From Alicyclobacillus sacchari (GTDB lineage Bacteria; Bacillota; Bacilli; Alicyclobacillales; Alicyclobacillaceae): a stretch of DNA of 64,000 nucleotides. A model generated the notes under the pieces. That model was given only the letters and a program-made list of their open reading frames with translations, had not been told where the DNA came from and did no database searches. A program made the translations under genes and the position numbers. Positions 51,941 through 61,600 of this stretch are shown here, in pieces. Each line of letters begins with the position of its first letter. Positions within the stretch are counted from its first letter, which is position 1. The stretch covers positions 1 through 64,000 of the forward strand of contig NZ_SORF01000005.1 in assembly GCF_004366795.1 (NCBI RefSeq). Direction: 5' to 3'.

Positions 51941-52624
51941 TCAGCGGGGCATTCGCTGCTCCGTGTCATGCGGCGAACGTGACGATTTCGACGCGCGTTT
52001 GCGCAACAACGTACCAAACCACGCCAGAGCGCCCAGCGGTATGCAGCCAATGATGATATAAATCCAGTTGCCGAACACCCCTGCATATACCAATGCCACG
52101 CCTAAATAATAAGGTAACATGGCGACGACCGCCGTCCATGTGTAAGACCACAATGTAATTGCCGGAATCATCCCCGCCACATAGTTGACGACGAAGGCAG
52201 GCACTGGCAGAAGGCGGGCAAGCAACAGGCCCCAGCTTCCCCATTCGCGAACCCAGAGATTGACCTGGTCAAACCGTTCGTGTGAAGCAACACGCCCAAG
52301 CATGATGCGAGTAAAATGCCGGGCAATGAAATAAATGATGACAGAACTGATGGTAGAGCCGATCCAAGCGTATGCAGTCCCATTCAAAACGCCAAATACA
52401 CGCAAAAATATGATGAGCAGACCCTCTGACGGGATCGGTGTGAGACACCAAATAACCATCAAAATGATTCCGTAAATAATGCCCCAAAAACCCCACGACT
52501 GTATGAGTTCCGTAAGTCTGTGATTTCTATCTAGATACAGTACCACACCGGCCATCACAGCGCCCAAGACGATCATCGAAATGGTGCGCCAATCGGTGAG
52601 TAACTGCTTGATGAATGCCGCCAC
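51941..52624 (-). CDS. VTT-domain (TVP38/TMEM64, DedA-superfamily) membrane protein
   Basis: About 227 residues and six hydrophobic segments. The VTT core is visible as CLTPIPSEGLLIIFLRVFGVLNG, GSTISSVIIYFIARHFTR, and ARLLPVPAFVVNYVAGMIP. Family members are linked to lipid scrambling and membrane maintenance. GTG at 52624 has GAGGAG at 8 nt. Confidence 0.85.
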   Translation of the reverse strand: MAAFIKQLLTDWRTISMIVLGAVMAGVVLYLDRNHRLTELIQSWGFWGIIYGIILMVIWCLTPIPSEGLLIIFLRVFGVLNGTAYAWIGSTISSVIIYFIARHFTRIMLGRVASHERFDQVNLWVREWGSWGLLLARLLPVPAFVVNYVAGMIPAITLWSYTWTAVVAMLPYYLGVALVYAGVFGNWIYIIIGCIPLGALAWFGTLLRKRASKSSRSPHDTEQRMPR

Positions 52625-52680
52625 GCCCACGACTCCTCGCTCAGCTATCCACTCTTCTTTCACAGTATCAGACCGCGGGC

Positions 52681-52696
52681 AAACGTTCAAACGTTT
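52681..52696. promoter_or_regulatory. Palindrome upstream of the VTT-domain gene
   Basis: AAACGTTCAAACGTTT is a perfect 7+2+7 palindrome that overlaps a -35-like TTGAAC, with a GATACT further down (minus strand). It is a candidate operator about 57 bases before the VTT start. Confidence 0.55.
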
Positions 52697-52706
52697 CCCC
52701 TATCCC

Positions 52707-52743
52707 AAAAGCGTGAACTGTCGTCTTGTCGACAGTTCACGCT
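52707..52743 (-). terminator. Terminator after the 64-residue gene
   Basis: A perfect 14-bp stem (52710-52723 with 52730-52743) over a 6-nt loop, followed by TTTT on the minus strand. It lies 5 bases after the stop at 52749 and is strong evidence that the small gene is real. Confidence 0.9.
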
Positions 52744-52748
52744 TCTTG

Positions 52749-52943
52749 TTACACAGGATCGATGGGCGACGTACGCTTGCGACCGATGCGCTCGGCATCC
52801 TCACGGGTTGGTACCAGCGTGTGATCGTTTACCGTCGTGTGGATAGCATGGTGTTCCGCGATTTCCCGATCCCGCTCCATGAGCTCGTGCTGATCGAAGT
52901 TTCGCATCGGCGGCCCTGGTTTTCGATGTGTCTGTCCTTGCAC
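52749..52943 (-). CDS. Small hydrophilic protein of unknown function (64 residues)
   Basis: GTG at 52943 has AAGGAGG at 7 nt, and a perfect terminator follows the stop. The charged, soluble product (KPGPPMRNFDQHELMERDRE, TPLVPTREDAERIGRKRTS-like C-terminus) has no known motif and many His and Asp. An ATG at 52949 abuts the site. Small single genes of this kind are frequent in spore formers. Confidence 0.7.
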   Translation of the reverse strand: MQGQTHRKPGPPMRNFDQHELMERDREIAEHHAIHTTVNDHTLVPTREDAERIGRKRTSPIDPV

Positions 52944-53033
52944 AGACATCCCTCCTTCGTGCCTTTACCCTGCCCGCCTGTGCTGAACCTATGTATATCG
53001 CGAAGGAGGGTGAAATCTCCAGATACCGCGCCT

Positions 53034-53555
53034 TTAGCTGTCCGTCAGGGCGGAACCCTGGTCGATCTCCCGCTCCATAACATGATATCGTAGGCCGGAT
53101 TCATCAATTTGCGTGGCGACACACCGAAAACCGGCTTTCTCAAACATGCGCCGAGAGGCGTAGTTGCCCGCCAGCACTTTGTGTGCAACGAGTTTCGACC
53201 ACCCTAATTCTGCCGCTAGGTGAACCAACCTCTCGATGACCATTGTGCCGATTCCCATACCACGCCATTGCGGATCGCCGATCACGATGGGCAACATGTC
53301 TTTGCACAGGGTTACATCCCCAATCATGTGCCAGTCATTGCGGCCAGTTCGCCGTTCAATGGCAAACGAATACCCTCGACTGGCCAACCACCGATACATG
53401 AGCACAATGCGGCGCTCATTGTACACCGCACAGCGCGTACCCTCAAGGCATGCCAGCAGGTCGGCATCATACCATCGACAGGCAATGGGTACATCGCGCC
53501 GCAAATCAAACGGACGGAGACGCCACGCCCCGTCCGCCAACACCAACGTATCCAT
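53034..53555 (-). CDS. GNAT-family N-acetyltransferase
   Basis: A 173-residue GNAT enzyme: PFDLRRDVPIACRWYDAD at the start, acetyl-CoA site DPQWRGMGIGTMVIERLV (the R/Q-x-x-G-x-G/A pyrophosphate loop), and NYASRRMFEKAGFRCVAT. Acceptor unknown. ATG shares one base with the rpiA stop (TGATG), implying coupling. Confidence 0.88.
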   Translation of the reverse strand: MDTLVLADGAWRLRPFDLRRDVPIACRWYDADLLACLEGTRCAVYNERRIVLMYRWLASRGYSFAIERRTGRNDWHMIGDVTLCKDMLPIVIGDPQWRGMGIGTMVIERLVHLAAELGWSKLVAHKVLAGNYASRRMFEKAGFRCVATQIDESGLRYHVMEREIDQGSALTDS

Positions 53556-54235
53556 CAGAAATTCGTGTCTGTGCGCGACAACGTCTGTACGCCGTCCCCG
53601 CGCCCCACGATGACGACATCGGCCATATCGATGAACAATCCTGTCTCAACAACGCCTGTCATTGCTTTGAGGACGTCCTGCAACCGCCCCGGATTAGCAA
53701 CAGGTTCAAAAACGGTGTCCAGAATGTAATTGTGATTATCGGTCACAAATGGCCCTCCGTCCCGCTCGCGAAGCGTCCATTTGCCTCCTGAGTTTGCGAT
53801 CCGGCGTGCCGTCGTTTCCCATGCGAACGGCACCACTTCGATCGGGATCGAAAGGCCGGCAAACGAATCATAGAGCTTTCCATCATCGACGACGATCAGC
53901 AGTTTATCAGACGCCGCAGCAACCAGTTTTTCCCGAAGCAACGCACCGCCGCCGCCCTTGATCAATTGAAAATCAGGAGTCACTGCATCCGCGCCGTCGA
54001 TTGTCAGATCGAGCCGAGGACATTCTTGGAAAGTCGTCAGGGGAATCTGCAGCTCCTTGGCAAGCGCCTCCGTAGCGGCAGACGTAGGAATGCCTACGAT
54101 GTTCAATCCTGCGGCAACGCGACGCCCAAGTTCCGTGATCGTATAGTAGACGGTCGATCCGGTCCCCAGTCCCACCTTCATGCCGTCCTTCACATAGTTG
54201 GCGGCTTCAACACCAGCGAGTTGCTTTTTATCCAT
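53555..54235 (-). CDS. rpiA: Ribose-5-phosphate isomerase A
   Basis: RpiA interconverts ribose-5-phosphate and ribulose-5-phosphate. Signature blocks are VGLGTGSTVYYTI (about residue 25), LTIDGADAVTPDFQLIKGGGGALLREKLVA with the catalytic acid residues, and a C-terminal NHNYILDTVF. 226 residues from ATG at 54235 behind TGGAGTG. Confidence 0.96.
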   Translation of the reverse strand: MDKKQLAGVEAANYVKDGMKVGLGTGSTVYYTITELGRRVAAGLNIVGIPTSAATEALAKELQIPLTTFQECPRLDLTIDGADAVTPDFQLIKGGGGALLREKLVAAASDKLLIVVDDGKLYDSFAGLSIPIEVVPFAWETTARRIANSGGKWTLRERDGGPFVTDNHNYILDTVFEPVANPGRLQDVLKAMTGVVETGLFIDMADVVIVGRGDGVQTLSRTDTNF

Positions 54236-54276
54236 AGCTTTCACTCCAGGTCATTTACATACATGGCGGCCACCGC

Positions 54277-55728
54277 TTAAAGAATCGGCGACAGCAGTCG
54301 CGCACACGATTCGGCGATACGCTCAAAGCGCGGTCGTCCATTGTACATCTTCAATGTCAATCTATCACATTTGGCGAGGTCCTGCTCAAAAATGTCGGCC
54401 AACTCCCCGGCCTTGGCGCGATCATAGAGGATCGCGTTGACTTCAAAGTTGAGTTTGAAGCTCCTGATGTCGATGTTCGCCGTTCCGACCGAGGCAATTG
54501 CGCGATCGACGACGACCGTTTTCGCATGCAAGAATCCATCACCATATAGATAGCACTTCACGCCAACCTGCAACAACTCGCCCAAATAGAAGCGCGACGC
54601 CCAGAATACCCAAATGTGATCAGCCTTTTGCGGCAGCATGACCCGCACGTCGATGCCGGAGAGCGCGGCGGTTTTGAGCGCCGTCAACAAGCTGTCGTCC
54701 GGGATGAAGTATGGCGTCTGAATGTAAATGCTCTGCTTCGCGGCATAAATCATCTTGATATATGCATTGCGAATTTGCTCCCAAGCCGTATCCGGACCGC
54801 TTGCCACCACCTGCATGCCAACGCCACCGAGGCTTGTCTGCGCTCGCCTGAAATAGCGATCCTCAAATTCGATGGGGAATCGCGAAGAGGAGTTCCAATC
54901 GAGCAGAAAGATGGATTGCAATTCGACAATGGCGCTTCCCGTGATACGCAAATGCGTATCTCGCCAGAAGCCAAACCGCTCAACGCGTCCTAAGTACTCG
55001 TCACCGACATTAAAACCACCCACATAGGCAATCTTTCCGTCGATCACCACCACTTTTCGATGATTGCGATTGTTCATCCGCAGATTGATGTACGGGATAC
55101 GAGACGGAAAGAACGCCGCCACCTGTCCACCAGCCGCCTCGAGACGGTGGAAAAAGGATTTGGGTGTCCACGCACAGCCCACCGCATCATAAAGCAAGCG
55201 CACTTCCACCCCAGCCTTGGCCCGCTCTGCGAGTGCTGTCACAAGTCGCTGGCCAAGTCCATCTGGGCGAAAAATGTAGTACTCAAGATGAATGTGATCC
55301 TGGGCGCGGGCGATATCCGCCAACAAAGCTTCAAATTTATCCTTGCCGTTTGTGAACACTTGCACAGCGTTGTCTTGCGTATAGACCGCATACGCGGTTG
55401 TGAGGTTCATCGCAATTAAGTCCTGATATTGTTTCGCCGCCGGATCGTTATATTGCATGCCCCCGCCGCTGGCAAGCTGTCGCTGCTGGCGTTCAGCCAG
55501 ACGGGCAACCCACGTTGCATTACGCAAACGAAAGCGAGCCAGGCGAAATCGACTGATATGCTGTCCGAACAATACATATAAAATAAAACCACCAATAGGT
55601 ATAAAAAGCAGGACCATCAGCCATGCCCAGGTGACGGCGGCGTTATGACGCTCGACGAAGATGATGGCCGCGGCCGTTGCGACATCGACGACGAAAATGA
55701 CGATGTACAATAAATGTAAAACCGACAT
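54277..55728 (-). CDS. cls: Cardiolipin synthase
   Basis: Cls joins two phosphatidylglycerols to cardiolipin at the membrane. Two N-terminal helices (LLYIVIFVVDVATAAAIIFV; WAWLMVLLFIPIGGFILYVLFG) are followed by two phospholipase D motifs: NHRKVVVIDGKIAYVGGFNVGDEY and HAKTVVVDRAIASVGTANID. 483 residues is normal. ATG at 55728 follows TTGGAGTT. Confidence 0.95.
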   Translation of the reverse strand: MSVLHLLYIVIFVVDVATAAAIIFVERHNAAVTWAWLMVLLFIPIGGFILYVLFGQHISRFRLARFRLRNATWVARLAERQQRQLASGGGMQYNDPAAKQYQDLIAMNLTTAYAVYTQDNAVQVFTNGKDKFEALLADIARAQDHIHLEYYIFRPDGLGQRLVTALAERAKAGVEVRLLYDAVGCAWTPKSFFHRLEAAGGQVAAFFPSRIPYINLRMNNRNHRKVVVIDGKIAYVGGFNVGDEYLGRVERFGFWRDTHLRITGSAIVELQSIFLLDWNSSSRFPIEFEDRYFRRAQTSLGGVGMQVVASGPDTAWEQIRNAYIKMIYAAKQSIYIQTPYFIPDDSLLTALKTAALSGIDVRVMLPQKADHIWVFWASRFYLGELLQVGVKCYLYGDGFLHAKTVVVDRAIASVGTANIDIRSFKLNFEVNAILYDRAKAGELADIFEQDLAKCDRLTLKMYNGRPRFERIAESCARLLSPIL

Positions 55729-55792
55729 GATGGCGATAACTCCAATCCTGAGTGCATCGTCTAAGAACGCCTAGCTTGTCCGTTGCACACCT

Positions 55793-55817
55793 GCGTGACG
55801 GAAAGATCTCGTCACGC
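55793..55817 (-). terminator. Hairpin at the end of the 34-residue gene
   Basis: GCGTGACG and CGTCACGC form a perfect 8-bp stem with a 9-nt loop that overlaps the stop of the small gene. The tail is not U-rich. Confidence 0.45.
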
Positions 55818-55916
55818 CCGCGTGCGCCAATACGCATAAACGACTGGCGCAAGTCCGACACAAAAAGCGGCAACAGCCATCCATTTCAGGTAATCTTGTT
55901 GTATACCACGCCACAT
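55812..55916 (-). CDS. 34-residue single-helix microprotein
   Basis: ATG at 55916 lies 11 nt past GGAGG. The product is a single membrane helix flanked by charges (MWRGIQQDYLKWMAVAAFCV, then GLAPVVYAYWRTRA). It is divergent from the SMR pump gene and lies upstream of cls. Too short for homology; support is the ribosome site, composition and closing hairpin. Confidence 0.45.
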   Translation of the reverse strand: MWRGIQQDYLKWMAVAAFCVGLAPVVYAYWRTRA

Positions 55917-55943
55917 CGCGTATCGATCCTCCACGCAAATGTC

Positions 55944-55972
55944 TTGACACCAGCATATGCCCGGATTTGGAT
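55944..55972 (+). promoter_or_regulatory. Promoter of the SMR pump gene
   Basis: TTGACA (55944-55949), a 17-nt spacer and TTGGAT (55967-55972), 30 bases before the ATG. The -35 is consensus; the -10 is weak. Confidence 0.5.
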
Positions 55973-56002
55973 CAGTGGCACACTCAGAGAGGTGTAGATT
56001 GC

Positions 56003-56329
56003 ATGCCTTATGTCTTTCTAGCCGTTGCCATTGCGAGTGAGATCTGTGCAACATCGTTGCTCAAGGTCACCGATGGTTTTACCAAGCTGTGGCCAAGCAT
56101 CGGCGTCGTTCTAGGGTACGCATTGTCGTTTTATTCACTGTCACAGGCGTTGAAACATATCCCTCTCGGACCTGCATACGCGATATGGTCGGGGATCGGC
56201 ACCGCCGCCACGACATTGATCGGTCTCTTCGTTTGGAAGCAGTCCCTTTCCATCGTTTCGGCAGTCGGATTGATGCTTATTGTCGCAGGCGTCATCGTCC
56301 TGCATTTGGCTCACACTTCTCACTCATGA
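56003..56329 (+). CDS. Small multidrug resistance (SMR) transporter, EmrE/EbrB type
   Basis: A 108-residue four-helix protein: the essential glutamate is in AVAIASEICATSLLK (about residue 13), with WPSIGVVLGYALSFYSLSQALK, IPLGPAYAIWSGIGTA and the C-terminal helix LMLIVAGVIVLHL. SMR pumps swap protons for cations such as quaternary ammonium or guanidinium. ATG at 56003 follows GAGAGGTG. Only one copy is present, so it probably forms a homodimer. Confidence 0.92.
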   Translation: MPYVFLAVAIASEICATSLLKVTDGFTKLWPSIGVVLGYALSFYSLSQALKHIPLGPAYAIWSGIGTAATTLIGLFVWKQSLSIVSAVGLMLIVAGVIVLHLAHTSHS

Positions 56330-57301
56330 TTACTCATGATGATGATGATGTCCTTCCCCCACGTCGTTGCCCGCACATAACACATCGCTGTCGTGGGGAT
56401 GATGCTGATCTTCCACTTGAATCGTCACATGTCCGATATGCAAATGCAACAGGCGGTGCTCAATTTCTCGGATCACTGATTGGCTCTCGGTGATCGTAGT
56501 CGCTCCGTCGAGCGCGATGTGACACGAAAGCGCGTTACGCCCGCTCGTAATGGTCCAAACGTGCAGGTCATGTACGTTTTGCACACCGCGAACCGACCGA
56601 ATCGCGTCTGCTACTGTCGCGAGATCCACGTCCGTGGGCGTGCCCTCCATTAAAATGACAATCGTTTGGCGTGCAATCCGCCAAGCGCCGTATGCGACCA
56701 ACAAGGCAATGAGTACGCTTAGCAGCGGATCGACCACATACCAGCCCGTTACGACGATGATGATACCGCCCACGATGACTGCACCTGACGCCGCGGCATC
56801 GCCCAATATGTGCAGCACGGCGCTGCGAACATTCAAATTTTCACTACCATGCATGGTCAAGCCCATCGAGAGATTGATGATCAGACCAACACCGGCACTG
56901 ATGAACATCCAAATTGGCTGTACAGTCTCCGGAGTCTGAAAACGTCGATACGCTTCAGCCAGAATCCATACCGCTATCAAAATGAGCGTGATCGCATTCA
57001 AAAAAGCCGCCAATATGCCTGCGCGATGGTATCCATAGGTCATCTTTTGATTGCTCGGGCGCTCCGCTTGTTTTAGGGCATACCAAGACAGACCGATGGC
57101 GGCAATATCGGTGAGAACATGTCCTGCATCGGATAACAGTGCGAGACTGCCCGACAACCAACCGCCAATGACCTCAATGGCAAGTATCAAGGCCGTCAGG
57201 AAGAATGCAACGCGCATTTTGCCAGCCGGAGCATGGCTATGGAAGACGCCGTGATCGTGATGATGGTGATCCGCATGTGCGTCGTGCGTGTGATTGATCA
57301 T
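56330..57301 (-). CDS. czcD: CDF-family Zn/Co/Cd efflux transporter (CzcD type)
   Basis: A 323-residue cation diffusion facilitator. His-rich N-terminus (HTHDAHADHHHHDHGVFHSH), six helices with the metal site in LLSDAGHVLTDIAAIG (HxxxD) and LHILGDAAASGAVI (HxxxD), and a C-terminal ferredoxin-like domain with VHDLHVWTITSG. A second His run (GHHHHHE) ends the protein. It exports divalent zinc-type metals using protons. ATG at 57301 lies 13 nt past GAGGAG; its stop abuts that of the SMR gene directly. Confidence 0.93.
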   Translation of the reverse strand: MINHTHDAHADHHHHDHGVFHSHAPAGKMRVAFFLTALILAIEVIGGWLSGSLALLSDAGHVLTDIAAIGLSWYALKQAERPSNQKMTYGYHRAGILAAFLNAITLILIAVWILAEAYRRFQTPETVQPIWMFISAGVGLIINLSMGLTMHGSENLNVRSAVLHILGDAAASGAVIVGGIIIVVTGWYVVDPLLSVLIALLVAYGAWRIARQTIVILMEGTPTDVDLATVADAIRSVRGVQNVHDLHVWTITSGRNALSCHIALDGATTITESQSVIREIEHRLLHLHIGHVTIQVEDQHHPHDSDVLCAGNDVGEGHHHHHE

Positions 57302-57607
57302 GATGCGCAAACTCCTCGTCGTGTATCCATGCACCGCATACGCTTCATAGAACCGCAAGACCGATGCATTTTGTCAATCTCACCATATTCTTTCGCGTTC
57401 CACGGTGCAATACCCTTGTGAAAAACACCCTGCCTGTCACAAGCGCATGTTTTACACCCACGGGCAGAGCATGAACGGTATCGCGCGAATGGGAGAATCC
57501 AGTTAAGACATGGACAGTCGGTCACGTCTTCTGAACTTGGGACCTTATCTGATCCACATCCCTTCACGACGGTTCTCACCTCAGCGTGAGGGCCGTCATG
57601 AAAGGCC
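57302..57607. other. Intergenic region between czcD and the radical SAM gene
   Basis: No gene is seen in these 306 bases. They hold a candidate czcD promoter on the minus strand (TTGCAC, 17 nt, TATGGT at 57384-57389), a 7-bp inverted repeat CTTGTGA/TCACAAG (57415-57421 and 57437-57443), and a long imperfect hairpin at about 57561-57604 that probably ends the radical SAM mRNA. Confidence 0.5.
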
Positions 57608-58447
57608 TCACCGCGGTGACGGGAAAGACTCTGTTCTTGACACCCGTATCATCGATTCAGGAAAATACCTACTGAAATACTCGGCTGCCACTCTATGTAA
57701 ATCTGGTCTATACCACGTTGAAAACCCATGTTCGCGAAACATCTGTGGCATGCCCAACCTTGCGGAGCGCTTTCCTAAAGAACCATCACCGATGGTTAGC
57801 GTATCGATCCAAATGCGGTCCACAGTTCCGTGGAGCAACTTCGGCAATTCCGAGGTGAACGGCAACACCGGAGAGATCGCGGCCTGAGTGGCAATTCCAG
57901 CATCATGAAGTTGCTGCAATGCCTTGATTCGCAGTCGAACGCCTGGTGCATAGGGAGCAAAGATGCGCTTTACATCCTCCCGATCTGTCTCGATGGTCAT
58001 TGATACAAGCAGGTCACACCGTTCTTTCAATTGCACGAGTAAATCGATGTCGCGGATCACAAGTGGGGCACGCGTTTGAATCTGGATGAAGTCCGGAGGA
58101 GTGTTCAACATCTCTTCCAGCAGAACCCTTGTGATACCGGCCTGACGTTCCACAGGTTGGTAAGGATCTGTAGCTGAAGACATAAAAAGGTTCACAACTC
58201 GGTTGTTACTGCGAAGACGATGCATTTCCTGGCGATACATATCGCCAGCATTGCTTTTCACATCGACCCATTTTCCCCAAGGGATTCCTTTGAACTTCTG
58301 GATCGGCATTTCTCTTACGTAACAATATGAACAGGAAAAGGCGCATCCGCTGTAGGGGTTTAATGAATGTGTAAACCCAACGTCCAAATAACCTTTCGCC
58401 TCGGTAAGAATTCGTTTCGACACGATGCGATTGAGCTCAACCTGCAT
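57608..58447 (-). CDS. Radical SAM protein of the SplB-like (COG1533) family
   Basis: A 279-residue radical SAM enzyme with the CxxxCxxC cluster in NPYSGCAFSCSYCYVREMP (about residue 37), a SATDPYQPVE segment and TPPDFIQIQTRAPLVIRDID. The COG1533 group contains spore photoproduct lyase, but SPL itself is longer and has a conserved C-terminal cysteine not found here, so this is a relative of unknown substrate. ATG at 58447 has AAGGGG; in-frame ATG at 58453 and TTG at 58486 are alternatives. Confidence 0.82.
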   Translation of the reverse strand: MQVELNRIVSKRILTEAKGYLDVGFTHSLNPYSGCAFSCSYCYVREMPIQKFKGIPWGKWVDVKSNAGDMYRQEMHRLRSNNRVVNLFMSSATDPYQPVERQAGITRVLLEEMLNTPPDFIQIQTRAPLVIRDIDLLVQLKERCDLLVSMTIETDREDVKRIFAPYAPGVRLRIKALQQLHDAGIATQAAISPVLPFTSELPKLLHGTVDRIWIDTLTIGDGSLGKRSARLGMPQMFREHGFSTWYRPDLHRVAAEYFSRYFPESMIRVSRTESFPSPR

Positions 58448-58522
58448 ACGCATTCCCCTTCCGTACGTGAACACTTGATCTGGCAAGTCCCCCTAATGAA
58501 TTCCACCACGTCGATACGACGA

Positions 58523-58551
58523 CAGGCCCCGGATGAACATCACGAGGCCTG
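58523..58551 (-). terminator. Hairpin after nrdJ
   Basis: CAGGCCTCG and CGGGGCCTG (minus strand) pair over 11 nt with one G-T, 79 bases past the nrdJ stop. A U-tract is lacking. Confidence 0.45.
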
Positions 58552-58629
58552 CACTTCATATGCTCGTATCAATCGATAAACGCCATGCGTTTCTTTCTTC
58601 GTAGAGAACAACACATCAACGATGGCCAA

Positions 58630-61600
58630 TTAACACTTGCTGTATCCACACGCCTCACATTCATAACAGCCACCTGTCCGAATCAGCGTGTGCTGATGAC
58701 ATTCCGGACACCAATCTTTCGCGATGGAATACGAACGCAGTTCGACGCGCTCTGATTGCGCCTGCTCTGTCGTAACCGTTTCCTGCCCACTCGCCCACTC
58801 ATGATATGCGAGCTGACGCATGGGGAATGTCTCAGCATGCTCGATCAACGCTTTCGCAATCGCGTCCGGTACCGACGTGATCCGCCTATCTCCGAAGCCA
58901 ACCGCATTCGATCCACCAATCCCCGAGAAGTGCTTGACCAGTTCCGCCTCGCGATGAGGATTGTTCGAGTCGCGAAGATATAGTGTGATCGCACGACCTA
59001 ATGCTTCATTTGCCGCATAGACATCCGATCCGGCCTTCCCGATATTGACGAATACCTCGGTTGCGACATGTGTCTCAGGGTCGTCGTTAATCGTGATAAA
59101 CGCCTTACCAAGCGGCGTTTCCTTGCGATACGTCGCGCCATACAACACATCCGGTCGCTTGCGTTTCACATAGCCGGCTACCGCAGCATGTGCAGCCTCA
59201 GGCGTCGTTTCCGACGGTTGCTGCCGACCGGGATCCGCTTTGCTCGCCTCCGCACTCTTCTCTTCATCGGTCTTCAGCGACAAAACCTGCTCCGAACGCG
59301 AACCGTCACGATAGATGGTAATACCCTTGCAACCGAGTTCGTACGCGAGATCGTACAATTTTTTTGTATCCTCGACCGTGTAGGAATTGGGTGCATTGCA
59401 TGTCTTGGATATTGAGCTGTCGATCCATTTCTGTAAAGCACCCTGAACGCGTACGTGTTCTTCCGGGGTCAATTCCATCGCCGTGACGAAGTAGGCAGGC
59501 AGTTCCTTCTCGCCATGGTGCGTCCGAAAATATTCATCGACAATGGAGGCGTGCTCCTCAAACATACCAAGGCGCGAATTGCGGAAGTACGTCCAGGCGT
59601 AATAAGGCTCACATCCAGTGGAACAACCGACCATCGTGCCGGTCGTACCCGTCGGCGCAATGGTCATCGTCGTCACATTGCGCACGCCATAGCGGCGAAT
59701 GGCTTCGGCAACGTGCGGACGCTCAGCGGCCATCTGCTGCATGAATCCCGACTGCAAATACAGCTCAGCATCAAACTTCGGAAATGGGCCGTTTTCTTTC
59801 GCCAGCTCAACCGACTCCAGATACGCCCACTCCGCCATCAAACCCATTACGGCATCAATCAACTTCACTGCCTCATCGGAGCCATAGCGCACACCACAGT
59901 AGAGCATCAGGTCGTGCAAGCCCATGATACCGAGTCCCACACGGCGCTCCGACATCTGGTTGGCCCGGTTCTCCTCGAATGGGTAGTACGTGGCGTCAAT
60001 CACGGCGTCCTGAAAGCGAATGCCACTACGGGTCGTCTGCTCAAGTTCTTCCCAGCGGATGTGATGGAGTAAAAACTCGGTCTCGGACTCCGAAAAGTGC
60101 TTGCGTAAGCAGGAACGGACGTAATCCTCCCGCTCTTGATCCTGAAATTCTGTGCGTACTCCACTGTCTCGGAAGCCATTCGCAAAGCGAGCCAAGACGA
60201 CAGCGCCCAAATTGCAAATGCCGTTTGCAGGCAGCGGCTGCTCACCACACGGGTTGGTTGCCACCAGCGGATTAAAGTACCATGAGTTGCTCATCCGATT
60301 CGCACGCCCAAGAAAGACGACGCCTGGTTCAGCCGACTTCCACGCGGATAGGCAAAGTTCATCCCACAGTTCTCGTGCCGACAGCGTTTGTGTCGCTGCA
60401 AACGGCTTTCCGTCCGCCAACCAAGTTTCAAAATCACCATCGAACGTCGGCGCCGCATCCCCTGTGACAAAGCCAATTTGCCACGGTTCGTCAGCAATCT
60501 TTGCTTGCATGAAACGCTCGGAAATGCCTACGCTGATGTTTGCGCCGGTAATCACGCCATCGACCTGTTTGGCGCGAATGAAGCGCAAGATATCAGCGTG
60601 GCGGTCATTCAGAATCAACATCAGTGCACCGCGCCGCGATCCGCCTTGCAACGTCAGCTGACAACCAACGCTCATGATTTCGCCGACGCCGACAGGCCCA
60701 AAACCATCCCCGAAGACCTGGTTGCCTTTATCGTACAACTGGCCCCACGAATATGCGCCAGAGGAGCGGCCGTTTACGCCACGTACATAACTGTAGCGCG
60801 GTCGCAGCGAGGACAAAATCACGCTCACCCGCTTGCCGTCACGCATACACTCCCACATGTCGCCAAGTGTCGATGCGATGGTACTGCGCTGATCCCCTGG
60901 ATACAGAACCACGCCGACGACTTCTGGAAGCACTTTGACGTCACTTTGCAAAATTCGATCATACAGCTCACGCGCCGAGACAGTCCCCGATTCGATAACA
61001 GGATACCCGGATGCAATCCAATGTTCGATCCGCCCATCCCAAAGCTCGTCATAATTCTCGACAGAAGTGTCTGGGAACTGGAACGTCCAGTCTGCATCTT
61101 CTTCCACAGCCCTTAAAAACGCCTGACTCACGCGCACAACTTTCGTCGAATGAGGATAATCTGCCTCAAGAAAGTCGAAGACATCGCCATGCCACACATC
61201 GAGCACCAGACAGAGTTCGGACTTGCGCGAAACACTGGATACAGGCACGAGACTCCCCTGAGGCGGGATGCGCGACAAATTCATCCCCACACCACCGCTG
61301 CGAGCCTGAATCTCGAGCGTCTGTCCAAACGATTCCGCGTAATCGCGGAGCGTAGGACCAACACTTGGGATAACGAAGCAGTTGTAGCTCGTCGTCTGCA
61401 TGCCTGTCCCCATAGAAGCATTGATGCGGCCGCCTGGAACGTAACGCCATCGGTTCTGCAATTGATAAAAAGCTTCTTCCCAGCGCGTTGGGTCATTTGT
61501 CACGGCAGCGGCTCCACGTGCGACACGGCGCCACATTTCCCGAGGTGTCGTTTCCAATAACACATCTACCTGATGCAACGGCAACGACTCCTGCACGCCG

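Noticed and set aside
57608-58447. True spore photoproduct lyase (SplB)
   Set aside because: The radical SAM cysteines fit, but the protein is shorter than SPL and lacks its conserved C-terminal cysteine context; called only as a relative.
58454-58629. Short frame of about 40 codons between nrdJ and the radical SAM gene
   Set aside because: No ribosome site and the frame runs through the post-nrdJ hairpin.
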